From Marinicella algicola (lineage in GTDB: Bacteria; Pseudomonadota; Gammaproteobacteria; Xanthomonadales; Marinicellaceae): DNA of 64,000 nucleotides. The notes below the pieces were generated by a model. The model ran no database searches. It had not been told where the DNA came from and saw only the letters and a program-made list of their open reading frames with translations. The stretch is taken from assembly GCF_028401385.1 (NCBI RefSeq), contig NZ_JAQOMR010000001.1:870501-934500 (forward strand), written 5' to 3'. This document shows, piece by piece, positions 32,761-44,767 of the stretch. The translations under genes were made by a program, and so were the position numbers. How positions within the stretch are numbered: the stretch's first letter is position 1; each line of letters opens with the position of its first letter.

Positions 32761-34327
32761 CGAACGTCCACTTTTCCAAAACATCGACGCCGTTTTCGGT
32801 CCCGGTCTTACCGGCTTGGTCGGACGCAACGGTGCCGGTAAAACCACGCTTTTGAGAGTGATCGCCGGTCATGTCCGTCCGTCTTCCGGCGCCGTGCATG
32901 TTTCGGGCAGGCTCGCGATGTTTGCTCAGGAGGCCCGGCCGCGCTCCGGTGAGACACTGGCGGATTGCTTCGGGATCAGCGCCATGCTTGAGATGACCGA
33001 AGCGGCGGAAAATGGCGGAGCCTGTGTCGAGGACCTTGCTGCTATCGACTGGATGGCGGAGGAGAAGGCTGTCACCGCACTCGGGCGCTTCGATATCGAC
33101 TATCCGCTTTCGACGTCGCTAGCCCGGCTTTCGGGCGGGGAACTGACACGGGCGCGACTCGCGGCAATTTTTCACGCCGAGTCTGACTTCATTCTCCTCG
33201 ATGAGCCGACCAATAATCTCGATGCAAGCGGGCGCAAGCACCTTCTCGATGTCCTTGCCGGCTTTCGTGGTGGGGCATTGGTCGTGAGCCATGATCGCGA
33301 ATTGCTTGAAACGATGACGGCCATCGCCGAACTGTCAAGCCTTGGCCTCAAGCGCTACGGCGGCAATTTCAGCTTCTACGCTGCGGAAAAGGCGGCGGAA
33401 CTGAAAAATCGGGAAAGAGCGCTCATCGAGGCCCGGCACGAGGTGCGCCGGATATCACAGGTCACACGACAGCGGGCCGAACGCAAGGCGCGCACAGATG
33501 CTGCGGGCCGGAAAACGCGCAAGCGCAACGATATGCCGAAAATGATGCTGGATAGAATGAAGGGGAGGGCCGAATCGACGGCAGCCAGACAGGCCGCGCT
33601 GTCCGGGCGGCAGGCCGAAAAGGCATCCGAAGAGCTTGAGAGTGCGAGGGCGTCCCTTGAGGTGATTGCACCTTTCTCCGTTACCTTGCCGCCATCGGGA
33701 CTGGCGTCCGACCGCCGAGTGCTGCGGGCGGCCCATCTGAGCGTCGGCTATGAGGCTGCGAGCCCGCTGTTGGTGGATCTTTCAGTGGAGATGTCCGGGC
33801 CACAGCGAGTGGTGATTGAAGGCGCAAATGGGACGGGCAAGTCGAGCCTCGTCAAAACCCTTAAAGGTGCATTGGCGCCGCTTGCTGGAACGGCGGAGAT
33901 CTTTGTGCCTTGTGCCATCTTCGATCAAACTGTATCGCTGCTCAAACAGGAAAGCAGCGTGCGCGACAATTTCATGAGGCTTAATCCGCACGATGATGAC
34001 AATGCCTGCCGGGCGGCGCTCGCCCGCTTTCGTTTTCGCTCGGATGATGCACTGAAGCCGGTGTCGGCACTGAGCGGTGGTGAGGTGCTGCGTGCGGGGC
34101 TCGCTGTGGCGATCGGCGGCACGCGGCCCGCGCAGTTGCTCATTCTGGATGAACCAACCAACCACCTGGACCTCGAAACGCTCGCAACGCTCGAGGCGGG
34201 ACTCAAGGCCTATGACGGTGCGCTGCTTGTCATCAGCCATGACCCGGTTTTTCTGAAGAGAATCGGTGTTGGCAGTAGAATCGCGCTTTCCGGTGCAGGC
34301 CGGACGCCGAGACATATTATTGCGTGA
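32714..34327 (+). CDS. ABC-F family ATPase
   Basis: A 537-residue soluble protein with two ABC domains and no membrane segments, the mark of ABC-F translation factors. First domain: Walker A GRNGAGKTT, signature RLSGGELTRARLA, Walker B FILLDEPTNNLD. An Arg/Lys-rich linker follows (ISQVTRQRAERKARTDAAGR). Second domain: Walker A GANGTGKSS, signature ALSGGEVLRAGLAV, Walker B LLILDEPTNHLDLE, switch His LVISHDPVFL. ATG 32714 with GAAGGAG upstream is preferred to 32684. ABC-F proteins act at the ribosomal E site; whether this one confers antibiotic protection is unknown. Confidence 0.9.
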   Translation: MHATITLSGLSLTTTDERPLFQNIDAVFGPGLTGLVGRNGAGKTTLLRVIAGHVRPSSGAVHVSGRLAMFAQEARPRSGETLADCFGISAMLEMTEAAENGGACVEDLAAIDWMAEEKAVTALGRFDIDYPLSTSLARLSGGELTRARLAAIFHAESDFILLDEPTNNLDASGRKHLLDVLAGFRGGALVVSHDRELLETMTAIAELSSLGLKRYGGNFSFYAAEKAAELKNRERALIEARHEVRRISQVTRQRAERKARTDAAGRKTRKRNDMPKMMLDRMKGRAESTAARQAALSGRQAEKASEELESARASLEVIAPFSVTLPPSGLASDRRVLRAAHLSVGYEAASPLLVDLSVEMSGPQRVVIEGANGTGKSSLVKTLKGALAPLAGTAEIFVPCAIFDQTVSLLKQESSVRDNFMRLNPHDDDNACRAALARFRFRSDDALKPVSALSGGEVLRAGLAVAIGGTRPAQLLILDEPTNHLDLETLATLEAGLKAYDGALLVISHDPVFLKRIGVGSRIALSGAGRTPRHIIA

Positions 34328-34737
34328 ATACCGCGACAGGGGCGGCGAAAATTGCCCGGTACGGTCAAAGGATCCAGAAAGGGCGCGAACCGCAGCTGGG
34401 ATTCGAGAATTTCGGGGCATCGGACTTGACGGCATACAGGGAAATGAGTATGTGGACGCCAACAGAACCCATGTGAGGCATGGCCGTTCGGGAAGCCAAA
34501 TGTCCCGGAGTTCACCTCAGACTAGGTTCTCATACAGCACGTTGAAGATCAAATGCTGCACGCATGACGCGGCAAGGTGCCCGAGTCCTCTGCTTTAAGG
34601 TCCATCTGCCGGGAAGGCGGGTCGGGCCGTGCTTGTGCGCATATAGACACTCAGTGTGCTTCTGTTCGCCGGTGACGGCATTGAATTGAAATGCCCCACA
34701 AGGGCGACGAGACACGTAATTCTAAAGGGATGGGTAT
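34328..34737 (+). other. Gene-free leader region before rpsL
   Basis: About 410 bp between the ABC-F gene and rpsL with no ORF I can support. It must contain the promoter and leader of the str operon. The rpsL ribosome site (AAAGGGATG) is at its end. rpoBC, which usually precede rpsL, are absent. Confidence 0.4.
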
Positions 34738-35109
34738 ATGCCTACCGTAAACCAACTGATCCGCAAGCCGCGCCAGCCTCAGGTCAAGCGGAACAAGGTT
34801 CCCGCGCTGGAGCAGAACCCGCAGAAGCGCGGCGTTTGCACCCGCGTCTACACCACGACGCCGAAGAAGCCGAACTCGGCTCTGCGTAAGGTTGCCAAGA
34901 TCCGTCTGACCAATGGCTTTGAGGTCATCGGCTATATTCCTGGCGAAGGCCATAACCTTCAGGAGCACTCCGTGGTGATGATCCGCGGCGGCCGCGTGAA
35001 GGACTTGCCGGGTGTTCGTTATCACATCATTCGTGGTGTTCTCGATACCCAGGGCGTCAAGAACCGTAAGCAGCGCCGTTCGAAGTACGGTGCGAAGCGT
35101 CCGAAGTAA
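34738..35109 (+). CDS. rpsL: Small ribosomal subunit protein uS12
   Basis: A 123-residue protein of the 30S decoding centre. It is nearly canonical: [40 protein letters not shown]. Lys43 and Lys88, the positions whose change gives streptomycin resistance, are wild type. It is the first gene of the str operon (rpsL-rpsG-fusA-tuf), 75 bp before rpsG. Confidence 0.98.
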   Translation: MPTVNQLIRKPRQPQVKRNKVPALEQNPQKRGVCTRVYTTTPKKPNSALRKVAKIRLTNGFEVIGYIPGEGHNLQEHSVVMIRGGRVKDLPGVRYHIIRGVLDTQGVKNRKQRRSKYGAKRPK

Positions 35110-35184
35110 TTCGGTTTTCATTTCTCTGGCGCTGCGCGAGGTTCTCCGCGCTTTAAGTGCCGCAACTGTTGAGAGACAAAAAGT

Positions 35185-35655
35185 ATGTCACGACGCCATA
35201 GTGCAGAAAAGCGTGAGATCAATCCGGACCCCAAGTTCGGCGATCTGGTGATCACCAAGTTCATGAATGCCATCATGCTTCATGGCAAGAAATCGGTCGC
35301 AGAATCGATCGTTTACGGTGCGCTCGACGCTGTTGAGGGTAAGTTGAAGCAGGATCCTATCGAGGCCTTTCATCAGGCTCTCGAAAACGTTGCTCCGCAC
35401 GTTGAGGTTCGTTCGCGCCGCGTTGGCGGTGCAACTTACCAGGTTCCGGTCGATGTTCGTCCCGAGCGCCGTCAGGCTCTCGCGATTCGTTGGTTGATTG
35501 CTGCTGCCCGCAAGCGTAACGAAACCACCATGATCGAGCGCCTGTCCGGCGAGCTCATGGACGCTGCGAGCAACCGCGGTTCTGCCGTCAAGAAGCGTGA
35601 AGACACGCACAAGATGGCTGATGCCAACCGCGCATTCTCCCATTACCGCTGGTAA
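35185..35655 (+). CDS. rpsG: Small ribosomal subunit protein uS7
   Basis: A 156-residue 16S rRNA-binding protein that nucleates assembly of the 30S head. Diagnostic segments are [40 protein letters not shown] and the C-terminal [13 protein letters not shown]. It lies between rpsL and fusA (27 bp downstream). In enteric bacteria S7 represses its own operon; the sequence does not show whether this holds here. Confidence 0.98.
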   Translation: MSRRHSAEKREINPDPKFGDLVITKFMNAIMLHGKKSVAESIVYGALDAVEGKLKQDPIEAFHQALENVAPHVEVRSRRVGGATYQVPVDVRPERRQALAIRWLIAAARKRNETTMIERLSGELMDAASNRGSAVKKREDTHKMADANRAFSHYRW

Positions 35656-35682
35656 TACTGATACGAGGGAAGGCCTGATATC

Positions 35683-37782
35683 ATGGCTCGCGAATATAAA
35701 ATCGAAGATTACCGTAATTTCGGTATCATGGCGCACATCGACGCTGGCAAGACCACGACGACCGAGCGTATCCTGTTCTACACCGGCAAGTCGCACAAGA
35801 TCGGTGAAGTTCACGACGGCGCAGCCACGATGGACTGGATGGAGCAAGAGCAGGAGCGTGGCATCACGATCACGTCCGCTGCCACCACCACTTTCTGGCA
35901 GGGCCGCGATGGCAAGAAGCGTCGCTTCAACATCATCGACACCCCCGGACACGTTGATTTCACCATTGAAGTCGAGCGTTCGCTGCGTGTGCTCGATGGC
36001 GCCGTAGCGCTTCTTGACGCCAATGCCGGTGTTGAGCCGCAGACGGAAACCGTGTGGCGTCAGGCTGACAAGTACAATGTCCCGCGGATGATCTTCTGCA
36101 ACAAGATGGACAAGATCGGTGCCGACTTCTATCGCTCGGTCGATATGATCAAATCCCGTCTCGGTGCGATCCCGGTTGTCATCCAGCTGCCGATCGGTGC
36201 TGAGAACGACTTTGCCGGTGTCATCGACCTGATCGAGATGAAGGCGCTTGTCTGGGACGGTGAGCATCTTGGTGCCGAATGGGAAGTCACCGACATCCCC
36301 GCTGACATGAAGGAAAAGGCTGAAGAGTGGCGCGAGACGATGATCGAAACGATCGTCGAAGTCGACGAAGCCGCTATGGAAGCCTATCTCGAAGGCGAAA
36401 TGCCGGATAACGACAAGATCCGCGAACTTATCCGCAAGGGTACGATTGGCGTTCAGTTCTATCCGATGCTGTGCGGATCGGCCTTCAAGAACAAGGGTGT
36501 TCAGCCGCTTCTCGATGCCGTTGTCGACTTCCTGCCGTCTCCGATAGATATCGAGGCGATCAAGGGTATCGACGTCAAGACTGAATCCGATATCGAGCGT
36601 CATGCTGATGACGAAGAGCCGCTTTCGATGCTGGCCTTCAAGATCATGAACGACCCCTTCGTTGGTTCGCTCACCTTCTGCCGCATCTATTCCGGCAAGC
36701 TCGAAAAGGGCTCCGGTGTTTTGAATACAGTGAAGGAAAAGCGTGAGCGTGTCGGCCGTATGTTGCAGATGCACTCGAACTCGCGTTCTGACGTTGAAGT
36801 CGCTTATGCTGGCGACATCATTGCTTTGGCTGGCCTCAAGGAAACCACCACCGGTGACACGCTTTGCGATCCGCTGAAGCCTGTTATCCTGGAGCGGATG
36901 GAATTCCCCGAGCCGGTTATCCGGATCGCTATCGAGCCCAAGACCAAGGCCGACCAGGAAAAGATGGGTATAGCCCTGAACCGTCTGGCTGCTGAGGATC
37001 CGTCCTTCCGCGTTTCGTCCGATGAAGAATCCGGCCAAACGATCATCGCTGGCATGGGCGAGCTTCATCTCGACATTCTCGTCGACCGTATGAAGCGCGA
37101 GTTCAAGGTTGAGGCTAACGTCGGTGCGCCGCAGGTTGCCTACCGCGAAACCATCACCCAGGCCCACGAAGAAGATTACACCCACAAGAAGCAGTCGGGT
37201 GGTTCGGGGCAGTTCGCCCGCGTCAAGATCGTCTTCGAACCCAATCCGGATGGCGAGGATTTCGTATTCGAATCCAAGATCGTCGGCGGTTCTGTTCCGA
37301 AGGAATATATTCCGGGCGTTCAGAAGGGTATCCAGAGCGTTCTGTCGTCCGGTCCGCTTGCCGGCTTCCCGATGCTCGGCATCAAGGCGACCCTGATCGA
37401 CGGTGCCTACCATGACGTCGACTCATCGGTTCTGGCCTTTGAAATCGCCGCGCGTGCATGCTTCCGGGAATCTGCCCGCAAGGCAGGTGCCCAGCTTCTC
37501 GAGCCGGTCATGAACGTTGAGGTCGTTACCCCGGAAGATTACGTGGGTGATGTTATCGGCGATCTGAACTCCCGCCGTGGTCAGATCCAGGGGCAGGAGC
37601 CGCGTGGCAACGCGACTGTTATCGAGGCTCAAGTGCCGCTGGCGAACATGTTTAAATATGTCGACACGCTGCGCTCCATGTCGCAGGGCCGCGCCCAGTA
37701 CACGATGACCTTCGATCACAATGCACCCGTGCCGTCGAATGTCGCACAGGAAATTCAGGCGAAGTATTCCGGTTCGAAGTAA
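35683..37782 (+). CDS. fusA: Elongation factor G
   Basis: Translocation GTPase, 699 residues, intact. G1 [20 protein letters not shown]3 DTPGHVDF, G4 NKMD. Domain II and the C-terminal domains are present ([71 protein letters not shown]). A GAGGGAAGG lies 11 nt before ATG. Third gene of the str operon. Confidence 0.98.
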   Translation: MAREYKIEDYRNFGIMAHIDAGKTTTTERILFYTGKSHKIGEVHDGAATMDWMEQEQERGITITSAATTTFWQGRDGKKRRFNIIDTPGHVDFTIEVERSLRVLDGAVALLDANAGVEPQTETVWRQADKYNVPRMIFCNKMDKIGADFYRSVDMIKSRLGAIPVVIQLPIGAENDFAGVIDLIEMKALVWDGEHLGAEWEVTDIPADMKEKAEEWRETMIETIVEVDEAAMEAYLEGEMPDNDKIRELIRKGTIGVQFYPMLCGSAFKNKGVQPLLDAVVDFLPSPIDIEAIKGIDVKTESDIERHADDEEPLSMLAFKIMNDPFVGSLTFCRIYSGKLEKGSGVLNTVKEKRERVGRMLQMHSNSRSDVEVAYAGDIIALAGLKETTTGDTLCDPLKPVILERMEFPEPVIRIAIEPKTKADQEKMGIALNRLAAEDPSFRVSSDEESGQTIIAGMGELHLDILVDRMKREFKVEANVGAPQVAYRETITQAHEEDYTHKKQSGGSGQFARVKIVFEPNPDGEDFVFESKIVGGSVPKEYIPGVQKGIQSVLSSGPLAGFPMLGIKATLIDGAYHDVDSSVLAFEIAARACFRESARKAGAQLLEPVMNVEVVTPEDYVGDVIGDLNSRRGQIQGQEPRGNATVIEAQVPLANMFKYVDTLRSMSQGRAQYTMTFDHNAPVPSNVAQEIQAKYSGSK

Positions 37783-37814
37783 CCGGAATACACCCGTAAC
37801 GCATAAATGACATA

Positions 37815-37829
37815 ACCCCGTCGCGGGGT
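37815..37829 (+). other. Small hairpin between fusA and tuf
   Basis: ACCCCG and CGGGGT form a 6-bp stem around a TCG loop in the 69-bp fusA-tuf spacer. No T-run follows, so it is not a standard terminator. It may influence mRNA processing or tuf translation; this is speculative. Confidence 0.35.
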
Positions 37830-37851
37830 CTGAAAAGAATAGGAGCCTAAA

Positions 37852-39027
<1,176 letters not shown>

Positions 39028-39056
39028 TCGGCGGGCGACAGGCACTTTTGAACAAG

Positions 39057-39086
39057 GTAGGGACGGGGCAACCTGTCCCTACTTTT
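39057..39086 (+). terminator. Rho-independent terminator after tuf
   Basis: A perfect 8-bp stem GTAGGGAC/GTCCCTAC (39057-39064 and 39075-39082) is followed by TTTT. It marks the end of the str operon before rpsJ. Confidence 0.8.
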
Positions 39087-39174
39087 GAAGATTGAAGTGT
39101 GCGGTCGAAGTTCAATGAATGCGCCTTATCGATGACGACAAGGCGGAGACAAGAAGAAGACAAGGACGAGTCGC

Positions 39175-39483
39175 ATGAACGGCCAGAATATCCGCATCCG
39201 CCTGAAGGCGTTTGATCATCGGATCCTTGATGCCTCCACGCGTGAGATCGTATCGACGGCCAAGCGTACCGGCGCGAATGTTCGCGGACCGGTTCCGCTC
39301 CCGACCAGGATCGAAAAATTCACGGTCAACCGTGGCCCGCATATCGACAAGAAGAGCCGCGAGCAGTTTGAAATGCGCACCCATAAGCGCCTGCTCGACA
39401 TTGTCGATCCGACCCCGCAGACGGTTGATGCTCTGATGAAGCTCGATCTGGCTGCCGGCGTCGATGTTGAAATTAAGCTCTGA
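39175..39483 (+). CDS. rpsJ: Small ribosomal subunit protein uS10
   Basis: A 102-residue protein of the 30S head, also the NusE antitermination partner of Nus[41 protein letters not shown] and [14 protein letters not shown] are diagnostic. AAGGACGAG precedes the ATG. First gene of the S10 operon. Confidence 0.98.
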   Translation: MNGQNIRIRLKAFDHRILDASTREIVSTAKRTGANVRGPVPLPTRIEKFTVNRGPHIDKKSREQFEMRTHKRLLDIVDPTPQTVDALMKLDLAAGVDVEIKL

Positions 39484-39611
39484 GTTTCAGAGTTAGACAG
39501 TTAAACGGGACCAATCGATGCGCGCTCTTATCTTGAGTGGCGCTTGAAGTCCCAGACAGAGACACGCCGGGCCTGCAAGGGCTTGGCCGGAACTCTAAAA
39601 GGAACGAACCG

Positions 39612-40306
39612 ATGCGTTCAGGTGTAATAGCACAAAAGGTGGGAATGACCCGCGTCTTCAATGACGCAGGAGAGCATATCCCTGTAACAGTTTTGCGAAT
39701 GGACGGCTGCCAGGTCGTTGCAACGCGCACGAAAGAAAAAACGGCTATACGGCAGTTCAGCTCGGTGCAGGCCACTCCAAGGTCAAGAACACCACCAAGG
39801 CGCTGCGCGGTCATTTTGCCAAAGCTTCGGTAGAGCCCAAGGCCAAGCTGGTCGAGTTCCGCGTTTCCGAAGACAACCTGCTCGATATCGGCGCCGAAAT
39901 TACGGCTGGCCATTTCGTGTCGGGTCAGCTCGTTGACGTGACCGGAACCACCATCGGTAAGGGGTTTGCCGGTGCGATGAAGCGCCACAATTTCGGCGGT
40001 CTTCGCGCTACCCACGGTGTTTCGGTCTCGCACCGTTCGCATGGTTCGACCGGTTCCAACCAGGATCCCGGCAAGGTCTGGAAGGGCAAGAAGATGGCCG
40101 GTCACATGGGCCAGACCCGTGTCACCACCCAGAACCTTGAAATTGTCCGCACCGATGAAGAGCGCGGTCTGATCCTCGTCAAGGGTGCCGTCCCAGGCTC
40201 CAAGGGCGCATGGATTACCGTTCGTGACGCTGTGAAGTCTGGTGTTCCTGAAAATGCCCCGCGGCCTGCCGGCCTGCGCGCGGCTGAAACCAATGGAGCC
40301 GAGTAA
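39612..40306 (+). CDS. rplC: Large ribosomal subunit protein uL3 (one frame break)
   Basis: Early-assembly 23S rRNA-binding protein near the peptidyl-transferase centre. It starts [20 protein letters not shown] after AAAAGGAAC. One A is missing from the A-run at 39736-39741; restoring it joins RTKEK to [20 protein letters not shown] and gives 231 residues. Diagnostic later segments are [20 protein letters not shown] and [20 protein letters not shown]. The stop overlaps the rplD start (TAATG). Essential, so the break is taken as a read error. Confidence 0.95.
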
Positions 40307-40926
40307 TGGATCTCACAGTTAAAACACTTGAGGGCAAGGACGCCGGCAAGGTCAGCCTGAAGGACGAGATCTTCGGTCTGGAACCGCGCGAAGATATTCT
40401 TGCTCGTATGGTGCGTTACCAGCTCGCTGCAAAGCGTCAGGGTTCGCACAAGACGAAAAGCCGTTCGGAGGTCGCTCTGACCGGCGCCAAAATGTACAAG
40501 CAGAAGGGCACCGGTAACGCCCGCCACCACGCAAAGCGTGCGCCGCAGTTCCGTGGCGGTGGTCGTGCTCATGGTCCGGTCGTTCGCGATCACAGCCATG
40601 ACCTGCCGAAGAAGGTACGCGCTCTGGCGCTGAAGCATGCGCTTTCGACGAAGATGAAATCTGAAGACCTGATCATCATTGATGACCTTGTCGCTTCGGA
40701 AGCCAAGACAAAAGCGCTTCTCGCACAGTTTGCCGGCCTCGGTCTGGAAAACGCTCTGATCATCGGCGGTTCGGAACTCGACGGCAATTTTAGGCTAGCC
40801 GCCCGCAACATTCCGAATATCGATGTTCTGCCGGTTCAGGGCATCAATGTTTACGACATTCTGCGCCGTGGAAAGCTTGTGCTTTCCAAGTCTGCAGTCG
40901 AAGCTCTGGAGGAGCGGTTCAAATGA
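40306..40926 (+). CDS. rplD: Large ribosomal subunit protein uL4
   Basis: A 206-residue protein whose extended loop lines the exit tunnel. The loop reads [20 protein letters not shown] then [14 protein letters not shown]. It overlaps rplC and rplW. In Escherichia coli L4 represses the S10 operon; the leader structure needed for that was not identified here. Confidence 0.97.
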   Translation: MDLTVKTLEGKDAGKVSLKDEIFGLEPREDILARMVRYQLAAKRQGSHKTKSRSEVALTGAKMYKQKGTGNARHHAKRAPQFRGGGRAHGPVVRDHSHDLPKKVRALALKHALSTKMKSEDLIIIDDLVASEAKTKALLAQFAGLGLENALIIGGSELDGNFRLAARNIPNIDVLPVQGINVYDILRRGKLVLSKSAVEALEERFK

Positions 40927-41216
40927 GCGATATCCGCCATTACGACGTGATCGTTTCGCCGGTCATTACTGAGAAGTCGACGCTGGTTTCTGATAACAAC
41001 CAGGTCGTCTTCAACGTTGCCAAAACTGCGAGCAAGCCCCAGATCAAAGCCGCTGTCGAAGAACTCTTCGGCGTCAAGGTCAAGGCTGTGAATACGCTTG
41101 TACGCAAGGGCAAGATCAAGCGCTTCCGGAATTTCTCCGGCAAGCAAAAAGACGTCAAGAAGGCGATCGTCACGCTGGCTGAAGGTCAGTCCGTAGACGT
41201 GACGACCGGCGTTTGA
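40923..41216 (+). CDS. rplW: Large ribosomal subunit protein uL23
   Basis: A 97-residue protein at the exit-tunnel mouth, a docking site for trigger factor and [23 protein letters not shown] and [20 protein letters not shown] identify it. ATGA overlap with rplD shows translational coupling. Confidence 0.97.
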   Translation: MSDIRHYDVIVSPVITEKSTLVSDNNQVVFNVAKTASKPQIKAAVEELFGVKVKAVNTLVRKGKIKRFRNFSGKQKDVKKAIVTLAEGQSVDVTTGV

Positions 41217-41257
41217 AACAGACCCGGTAGGGTAAAGACCCAATAGGGAATGAGAAA

Positions 41258-42094
41258 ATGGCATTGAAAACATTCAATCCGACAACGCCGAGCCAGCGCC
41301 AACTGGTAATCGTCGAGCGTTCGGAGCTTTACAAGGGCAAGCCCGTCAAGGCTTTGACGCAGGGCCTGTCGTCCAAGGGCGGTCGTAACAATTACGGTCG
41401 TGTTACCGCGCGCTTCCAGGGCGGCGGTCACAAGCGGACGTACCGCATGATCGACTTCAAGCGTCGCAAGTTCGACGTTGAGGGCACGGTTGAGCGTCTG
41501 GAATATGACCCCAACCGGTCGGCTTTCATCGCGCTCATCAATTATGCGGATGGTGAACTGGCCTACATCCTGGCGCCGCAGCGGCTTGCTGTTGGCGACA
41601 AGGTCATGGCTGCTGAAAAGGCGATCGACGTGAAGCCCGGCAATGCGATGCCGCTGCAGAACATCCCGGTCGGCTCGATTGTTCACAACGTTGAGATGAA
41701 GCCGGGCAAGGGCGGACAAATCGCCCGTTCCGCCGGTACCTATGTTCAGCTGGTCGGTCGTGACCAGGGCATGGCGATCCTGCGTTTGAATTCCGGCGAA
41801 CAGCGTCTGGTGCCTGGCTCTTGCCTTGCGTCCATCGGCGCTGTATCCAACCCCGATCATTCCAACACGAACGACGGTAAGGCCGGTCGTACGCGTTGGC
41901 GGGGCAAGCGTCCGCATGTTCGCGGCGTTGTCATGAACCCGATCGACCACCCGCACGGTGGTGGTGAAGGCCGCACATCCGGTGGCCGTCATCCCGTTTC
42001 GCCCTGGGGCAAGCCCACAAAGGGCAAGCGCACCCGTTCGAACAAGTCGACCGACAAGTTCATCATGCGCTCGCGCCACCAGAAGAAGAAATAA
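41258..42094 (+). CDS. rplB: Large ribosomal subunit protein uL2
   Basis: A 278-residue conserved protein needed for subunit association and peptidyl transfer. [40 protein letters not shown] and the C-terminal [20 protein letters not shown] with the key His are clear. GGGAATGAG precedes the ATG. Confidence 0.98.
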   Translation: MALKTFNPTTPSQRQLVIVERSELYKGKPVKALTQGLSSKGGRNNYGRVTARFQGGGHKRTYRMIDFKRRKFDVEGTVERLEYDPNRSAFIALINYADGELAYILAPQRLAVGDKVMAAEKAIDVKPGNAMPLQNIPVGSIVHNVEMKPGKGGQIARSAGTYVQLVGRDQGMAILRLNSGEQRLVPGSCLASIGAVSNPDHSNTNDGKAGRTRWRGKRPHVRGVVMNPIDHPHGGGEGRTSGGRHPVSPWGKPTKGKRTRSNKSTDKFIMRSRHQKKK

Positions 42095-42109
42095 GAGAGG
42101 TAGTCTGTA

Positions 42110-42388
42110 ATGGCTCGTTCAGTATGGAAGGGACCGTTTGTTGACGGCTATCTTCTCAAGAAAGCTGAGAAGGTGCGTGAAGGCGGTCGCCACGAAGTGA
42201 TCAAGATCTGGAGCCGCCGTTCCACGATCATGCCGCAGTTCGTCGGCCTGACCTTCGGCGTTTACAATGGTTCCAAGCACATTCCGGTATCCGTGTCGGA
42301 AGAGATGGTCGGCCACAAGTTCGGTGAATTTGCACCGACCCGGACCTATTACGGTCACGGCGCCGACAAGAAGGCGAAGAGGAAGTAA
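42110..42388 (+). CDS. rpsS: Small ribosomal subunit protein uS19
   Basis: A 92-residue 30S head protein partnering with uS13. [40 protein letters not shown] and [20 protein letters not shown] are diagnostic. It is 15 bp after rplB and 2 bp before rplV. Confidence 0.98.
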   Translation: MARSVWKGPFVDGYLLKKAEKVREGGRHEVIKIWSRRSTIMPQFVGLTFGVYNGSKHIPVSVSEEMVGHKFGEFAPTRTYYGHGADKKAKRK

Positions 42389-42390
42389 CA

Positions 42391-42774
42391 ATGGGCAAGG
42401 CAAAAGCCGCACGCCGGCTTAAGGAAAACGAGGCGCAGGCCGTTACGCGCACGATCCGCGTCAGCCCGCAGAAGCTCAACCTCGTCGCCGCTATGATTCG
42501 CGGCAAGAAGGTTGACCGGGCTCTGGCCGATCTCGAATTCTCGCGGAAGCGTATTTCCGATACCGTCCGCAAGACGCTCGAATCGGCAATCGCAAATGCA
42601 GAAAACAACCACGATCTCGACGTCGACTCGCTCGTCGTCGCTGAGGCCTATGTCGGCAAGTCGATTGTCGCCAAGCGTTTCATGGTTCGCGGTCGCGGTC
42701 GCGCTTCGCGCATCCTCAAGCCGTTTTCGCATCTGACGATCGTCGTCCGTGAAGTCGAAGAGGAGGCCGCATAA
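42391..42774 (+). CDS. rplV: Large ribosomal subunit protein uL22
   Basis: A 127-residue tunnel-lining protein. [20 protein letters not shown] style segments ([20 protein letters not shown]) and [20 protein letters not shown] with the tunnel hairpin are visible. Its stop overlaps the rpsC start by one base (TAATG). Confidence 0.97.
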   Translation: MGKAKAARRLKENEAQAVTRTIRVSPQKLNLVAAMIRGKKVDRALADLEFSRKRISDTVRKTLESAIANAENNHDLDVDSLVVAEAYVGKSIVAKRFMVRGRGRASRILKPFSHLTIVVREVEEEAA

Positions 42775-43487
42775 TGGGTCAGAAAATCAATCCGATCGGT
42801 TTCCGTCTCGGCGTCAACCGCACATGGGACAGCCGCTGGTTCGCTGACAACCACGAATACGGCAAGTTGCTCCATGAAGACCTGAAGATTCGCGCCTACA
42901 TTCAGAAAGAACTGAAGCAGGCTGGTATCTCCAAGGTCGTTATCGAGCGTCCGCACAAGAAGTGCCGCGTGACGATCCATTCGGCCCGTCCTGGTCTCAT
43001 CATCGGTAAGAAGGGCGCTGACATCGAAAAGCTGCGCCGTCAGCTGGCGACGATGACCGACTCGGAAATGCACCTCAACATCGTTGAAGTGCGCAAGCCG
43101 GAGACCGACGCCACGCTCGTCGCCCAGTCGATCGCTCAGCAGCTGGAACGCCGTATCGCGTTCCGCCGCGCCATGAAGCGCTCGGTTCAGTCGGCTATGC
43201 GTCTTGGTGCTGAAGGTATTCGTATTGTCTGCGCGGGCCGTCTTGGCGGTGCTGAAATCGCACGTACCGAATGGTATCGGGAAGGCCGCGTTCCGCTTCA
43301 TACGCTGCGCGCCGACATCGACTACGGCACGGCCGAAGCACAAACCGCATACGGCATCTGCGGCATCAAGGTCTGGGTCTTCAAGGGAGAAATCCTTGAG
43401 CATGATCCGATGGCCTCCGAGCGTCGCGCGACCGAGGGCGACAACAAGGGTAACAGCGGCAACAATCGCCGCCGCGAACACGCCTGA
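42774..43487 (+). CDS. rpsC: Small ribosomal subunit protein uS3
   Basis: A 237-residue protein at the mRNA entry site with mRNA-helicase role. [20 protein letters not shown], the KH motif [20 protein letters not shown] and [20 protein letters not shown] are clear. The C-terminus is an Asn/Arg-rich tail. Confidence 0.98.
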   Translation: MGQKINPIGFRLGVNRTWDSRWFADNHEYGKLLHEDLKIRAYIQKELKQAGISKVVIERPHKKCRVTIHSARPGLIIGKKGADIEKLRRQLATMTDSEMHLNIVEVRKPETDATLVAQSIAQQLERRIAFRRAMKRSVQSAMRLGAEGIRIVCAGRLGGAEIARTEWYREGRVPLHTLRADIDYGTAEAQTAYGICGIKVWVFKGEILEHDPMASERRATEGDNKGNSGNNRRREHA

Positions 43488-43523
43488 GAAGGCGCTGTCC
43501 GCGAAGTTCGGAGATAGAAGAAA

Positions 43524-43936
43524 ATGTTGCAGCCAAAGCGTACAAAGTACCGCAAGCAGTTCAAGGGGCGCATTCATGGCGTCGCCAAGGGCGGCAGCGA
43601 TCTGGCTTTCGGTGAATATGGGCTGAAGTCGCAGGAACCCAACCGCGTCAACGCACGTGAAATCGAAGCGGCCCGCCGCGCGATTACCCGTCACATGAAG
43701 CGTGCCGGCCGTGTGTGGATCCGGATTTTCCCGATACGCCGGTCACCTCCAAGCCGACCGAAGTGCGTATGGGTAAAGGTAAGGGCGGTGTCGATTATTG
43801 GGCGGCCCGCGTTAAACCTGGCCGGATCATGTTCGAAATCGATGGTGTGAGCGAAGAAATTGCTCGTGAAGCCCTGCGCCTCGGCGCGGCAAAGCTTTCG
43901 GTCAAGACGCGCTTCATCCAGCGTATCGCAGAATAA
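43524..43936 (+). CDS. rplP: Large ribosomal subunit protein uL16 (one frame break)
   Basis: Binds near the A-site tRNA elbow. [20 protein letters not shown] starts it. One C is missing at 43730-43732; restoring it joins GRVWIRIFP to [20 protein letters not shown] and gives the standard 137 residues ending RFIQRIAE. Essential gene, so a read error is the likely cause. Confidence 0.95.
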
Positions 43937-43948
43937 GGAGTGGTACTG

Positions 43949-44148
43949 ATGAAAACCTCTGACGTACACGCCATGACCGAAGACCAGCTCAAGGACGAGC
44001 TCGCCAACCTCAAGAAAGAGCAGTTCAACCTGCGCTTCCAGAAGGCGACCGGACAGCTGGAAAAACGGCGCGCATTAGAGAAGTGCGCCGCGACATCGCG
44101 CGTGTTAAGACAATCGTTGCCCAAAAGGCAGCTGCCGCTAAGGCTTGA
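43949..44148 (+). CDS. rpmC: Large ribosomal subunit protein uL29 (one frame break)
   Basis: A 66-residue protein at the tunnel exit. [20 protein letters not shown] and [19 protein letters not shown] lead in. One A is missing from 44061-44065; restoring it gives [20 protein letters not shown] and KAAAAKA, the expected C-terminus. AAGGAG is 10 nt before ATG. Confidence 0.94.
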
Positions 44149-44169
44149 GATTAAAGGACCGACAAGAAA

Positions 44170-44406
44170 ATGCCTAAACGCATCCTGCAAGGCGTTGTCG
44201 TAAGCGACAAGAACGATAAAACGGTCGTAGTCCGGGTTGAGCGTCGTTTCGCCCACCCGCTGATGCAGAAGACTGTTCGCCGCTCGAAGAAGTACAAGGC
44301 GCATGACGCCGAAAATCAGTACAAGATCGGCGACAGCGTCGTCATCGAAGAATGCGCACCGATCTCCAAAGACAAGCGCTGGACGGTCGTTTCCGCCCAG
44401 GCTTGA
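44170..44406 (+). CDS. rpsQ: Small ribosomal subunit protein uS17
   Basis: A 78-residue primary 16S rRNA-binding protein. [40 protein letters not shown] and [20 protein letters not shown] identify it. AAAGGA precedes. It is followed by an unusually long gap before rplN. Confidence 0.97.
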   Translation: MPKRILQGVVVSDKNDKTVVVRVERRFAHPLMQKTVRRSKKYKAHDAENQYKIGDSVVIEECAPISKDKRWTVVSAQA

Positions 44407-44767
44407 AAGCAAAATTGAACAGCTATTTCGCCGGGCCTCTTGTGCTTTGGCGAAATATCTGTATGTAGCACGGCATTGAGATGCGGGGCGTCCGGCAACG
44501 GGCGGCCTTTTCCGTAAGGGCTTTCCCCTGTTGTAGGGTGTTTGCGCCCCGAAAGACGCTACAAGAAGACGCTCTGGCTCTTGCACACAGGTGCATGCCC
44601 CGAAAGAAATCCTTTTCGGGCTGCACGGTTAGAAAAGTGCTGGACAGGAAATTCAGGCGACCGCCGGGTCTTTGAAAGACAGGGCGGGCGCCTTGATACG
44701 TGTCGATTAAGCTGGTCTAGGGGCAGAGTGCCCAACCGGTCCGGTAACAACAAGAAGGCGACCTGAT
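44407..44767 (+). other. Long gap between rpsQ and rplN
   Basis: A 361-bp spacer inside an otherwise tight ribosomal gene run, with no ORF I can support. It contains a small stem CCGAAA/TTTCGG (44599-44618) and ends with the rplN ribosome site AAGGCGA. It may carry a promoter dividing the S10 and spc transcripts, or a leader acting on rplN. Confidence 0.4.

Noticed and set aside
34266..34598. Small ORFs between the ABC-F gene and rpsL on both strands
   Set aside because: No ribosome sites, low-complexity Arg/Ser-rich products, and overlap with the ABC-F 3' end; treated as leader DNA.
35188..37413. 741-codon minus-strand ORF opposite rpsG and fusA
   Set aside because: Antisense of a strongly codon-biased gene; the plus strand encodes intact uS7 and EF-G. 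The 540-codon ORF opposite tuf is the same effect.
37815..37829. Hairpin between fusA and tuf as a terminator
   Set aside because: Stem of six pairs with a 3-nt loop and no T-run; kept only as a structural note.
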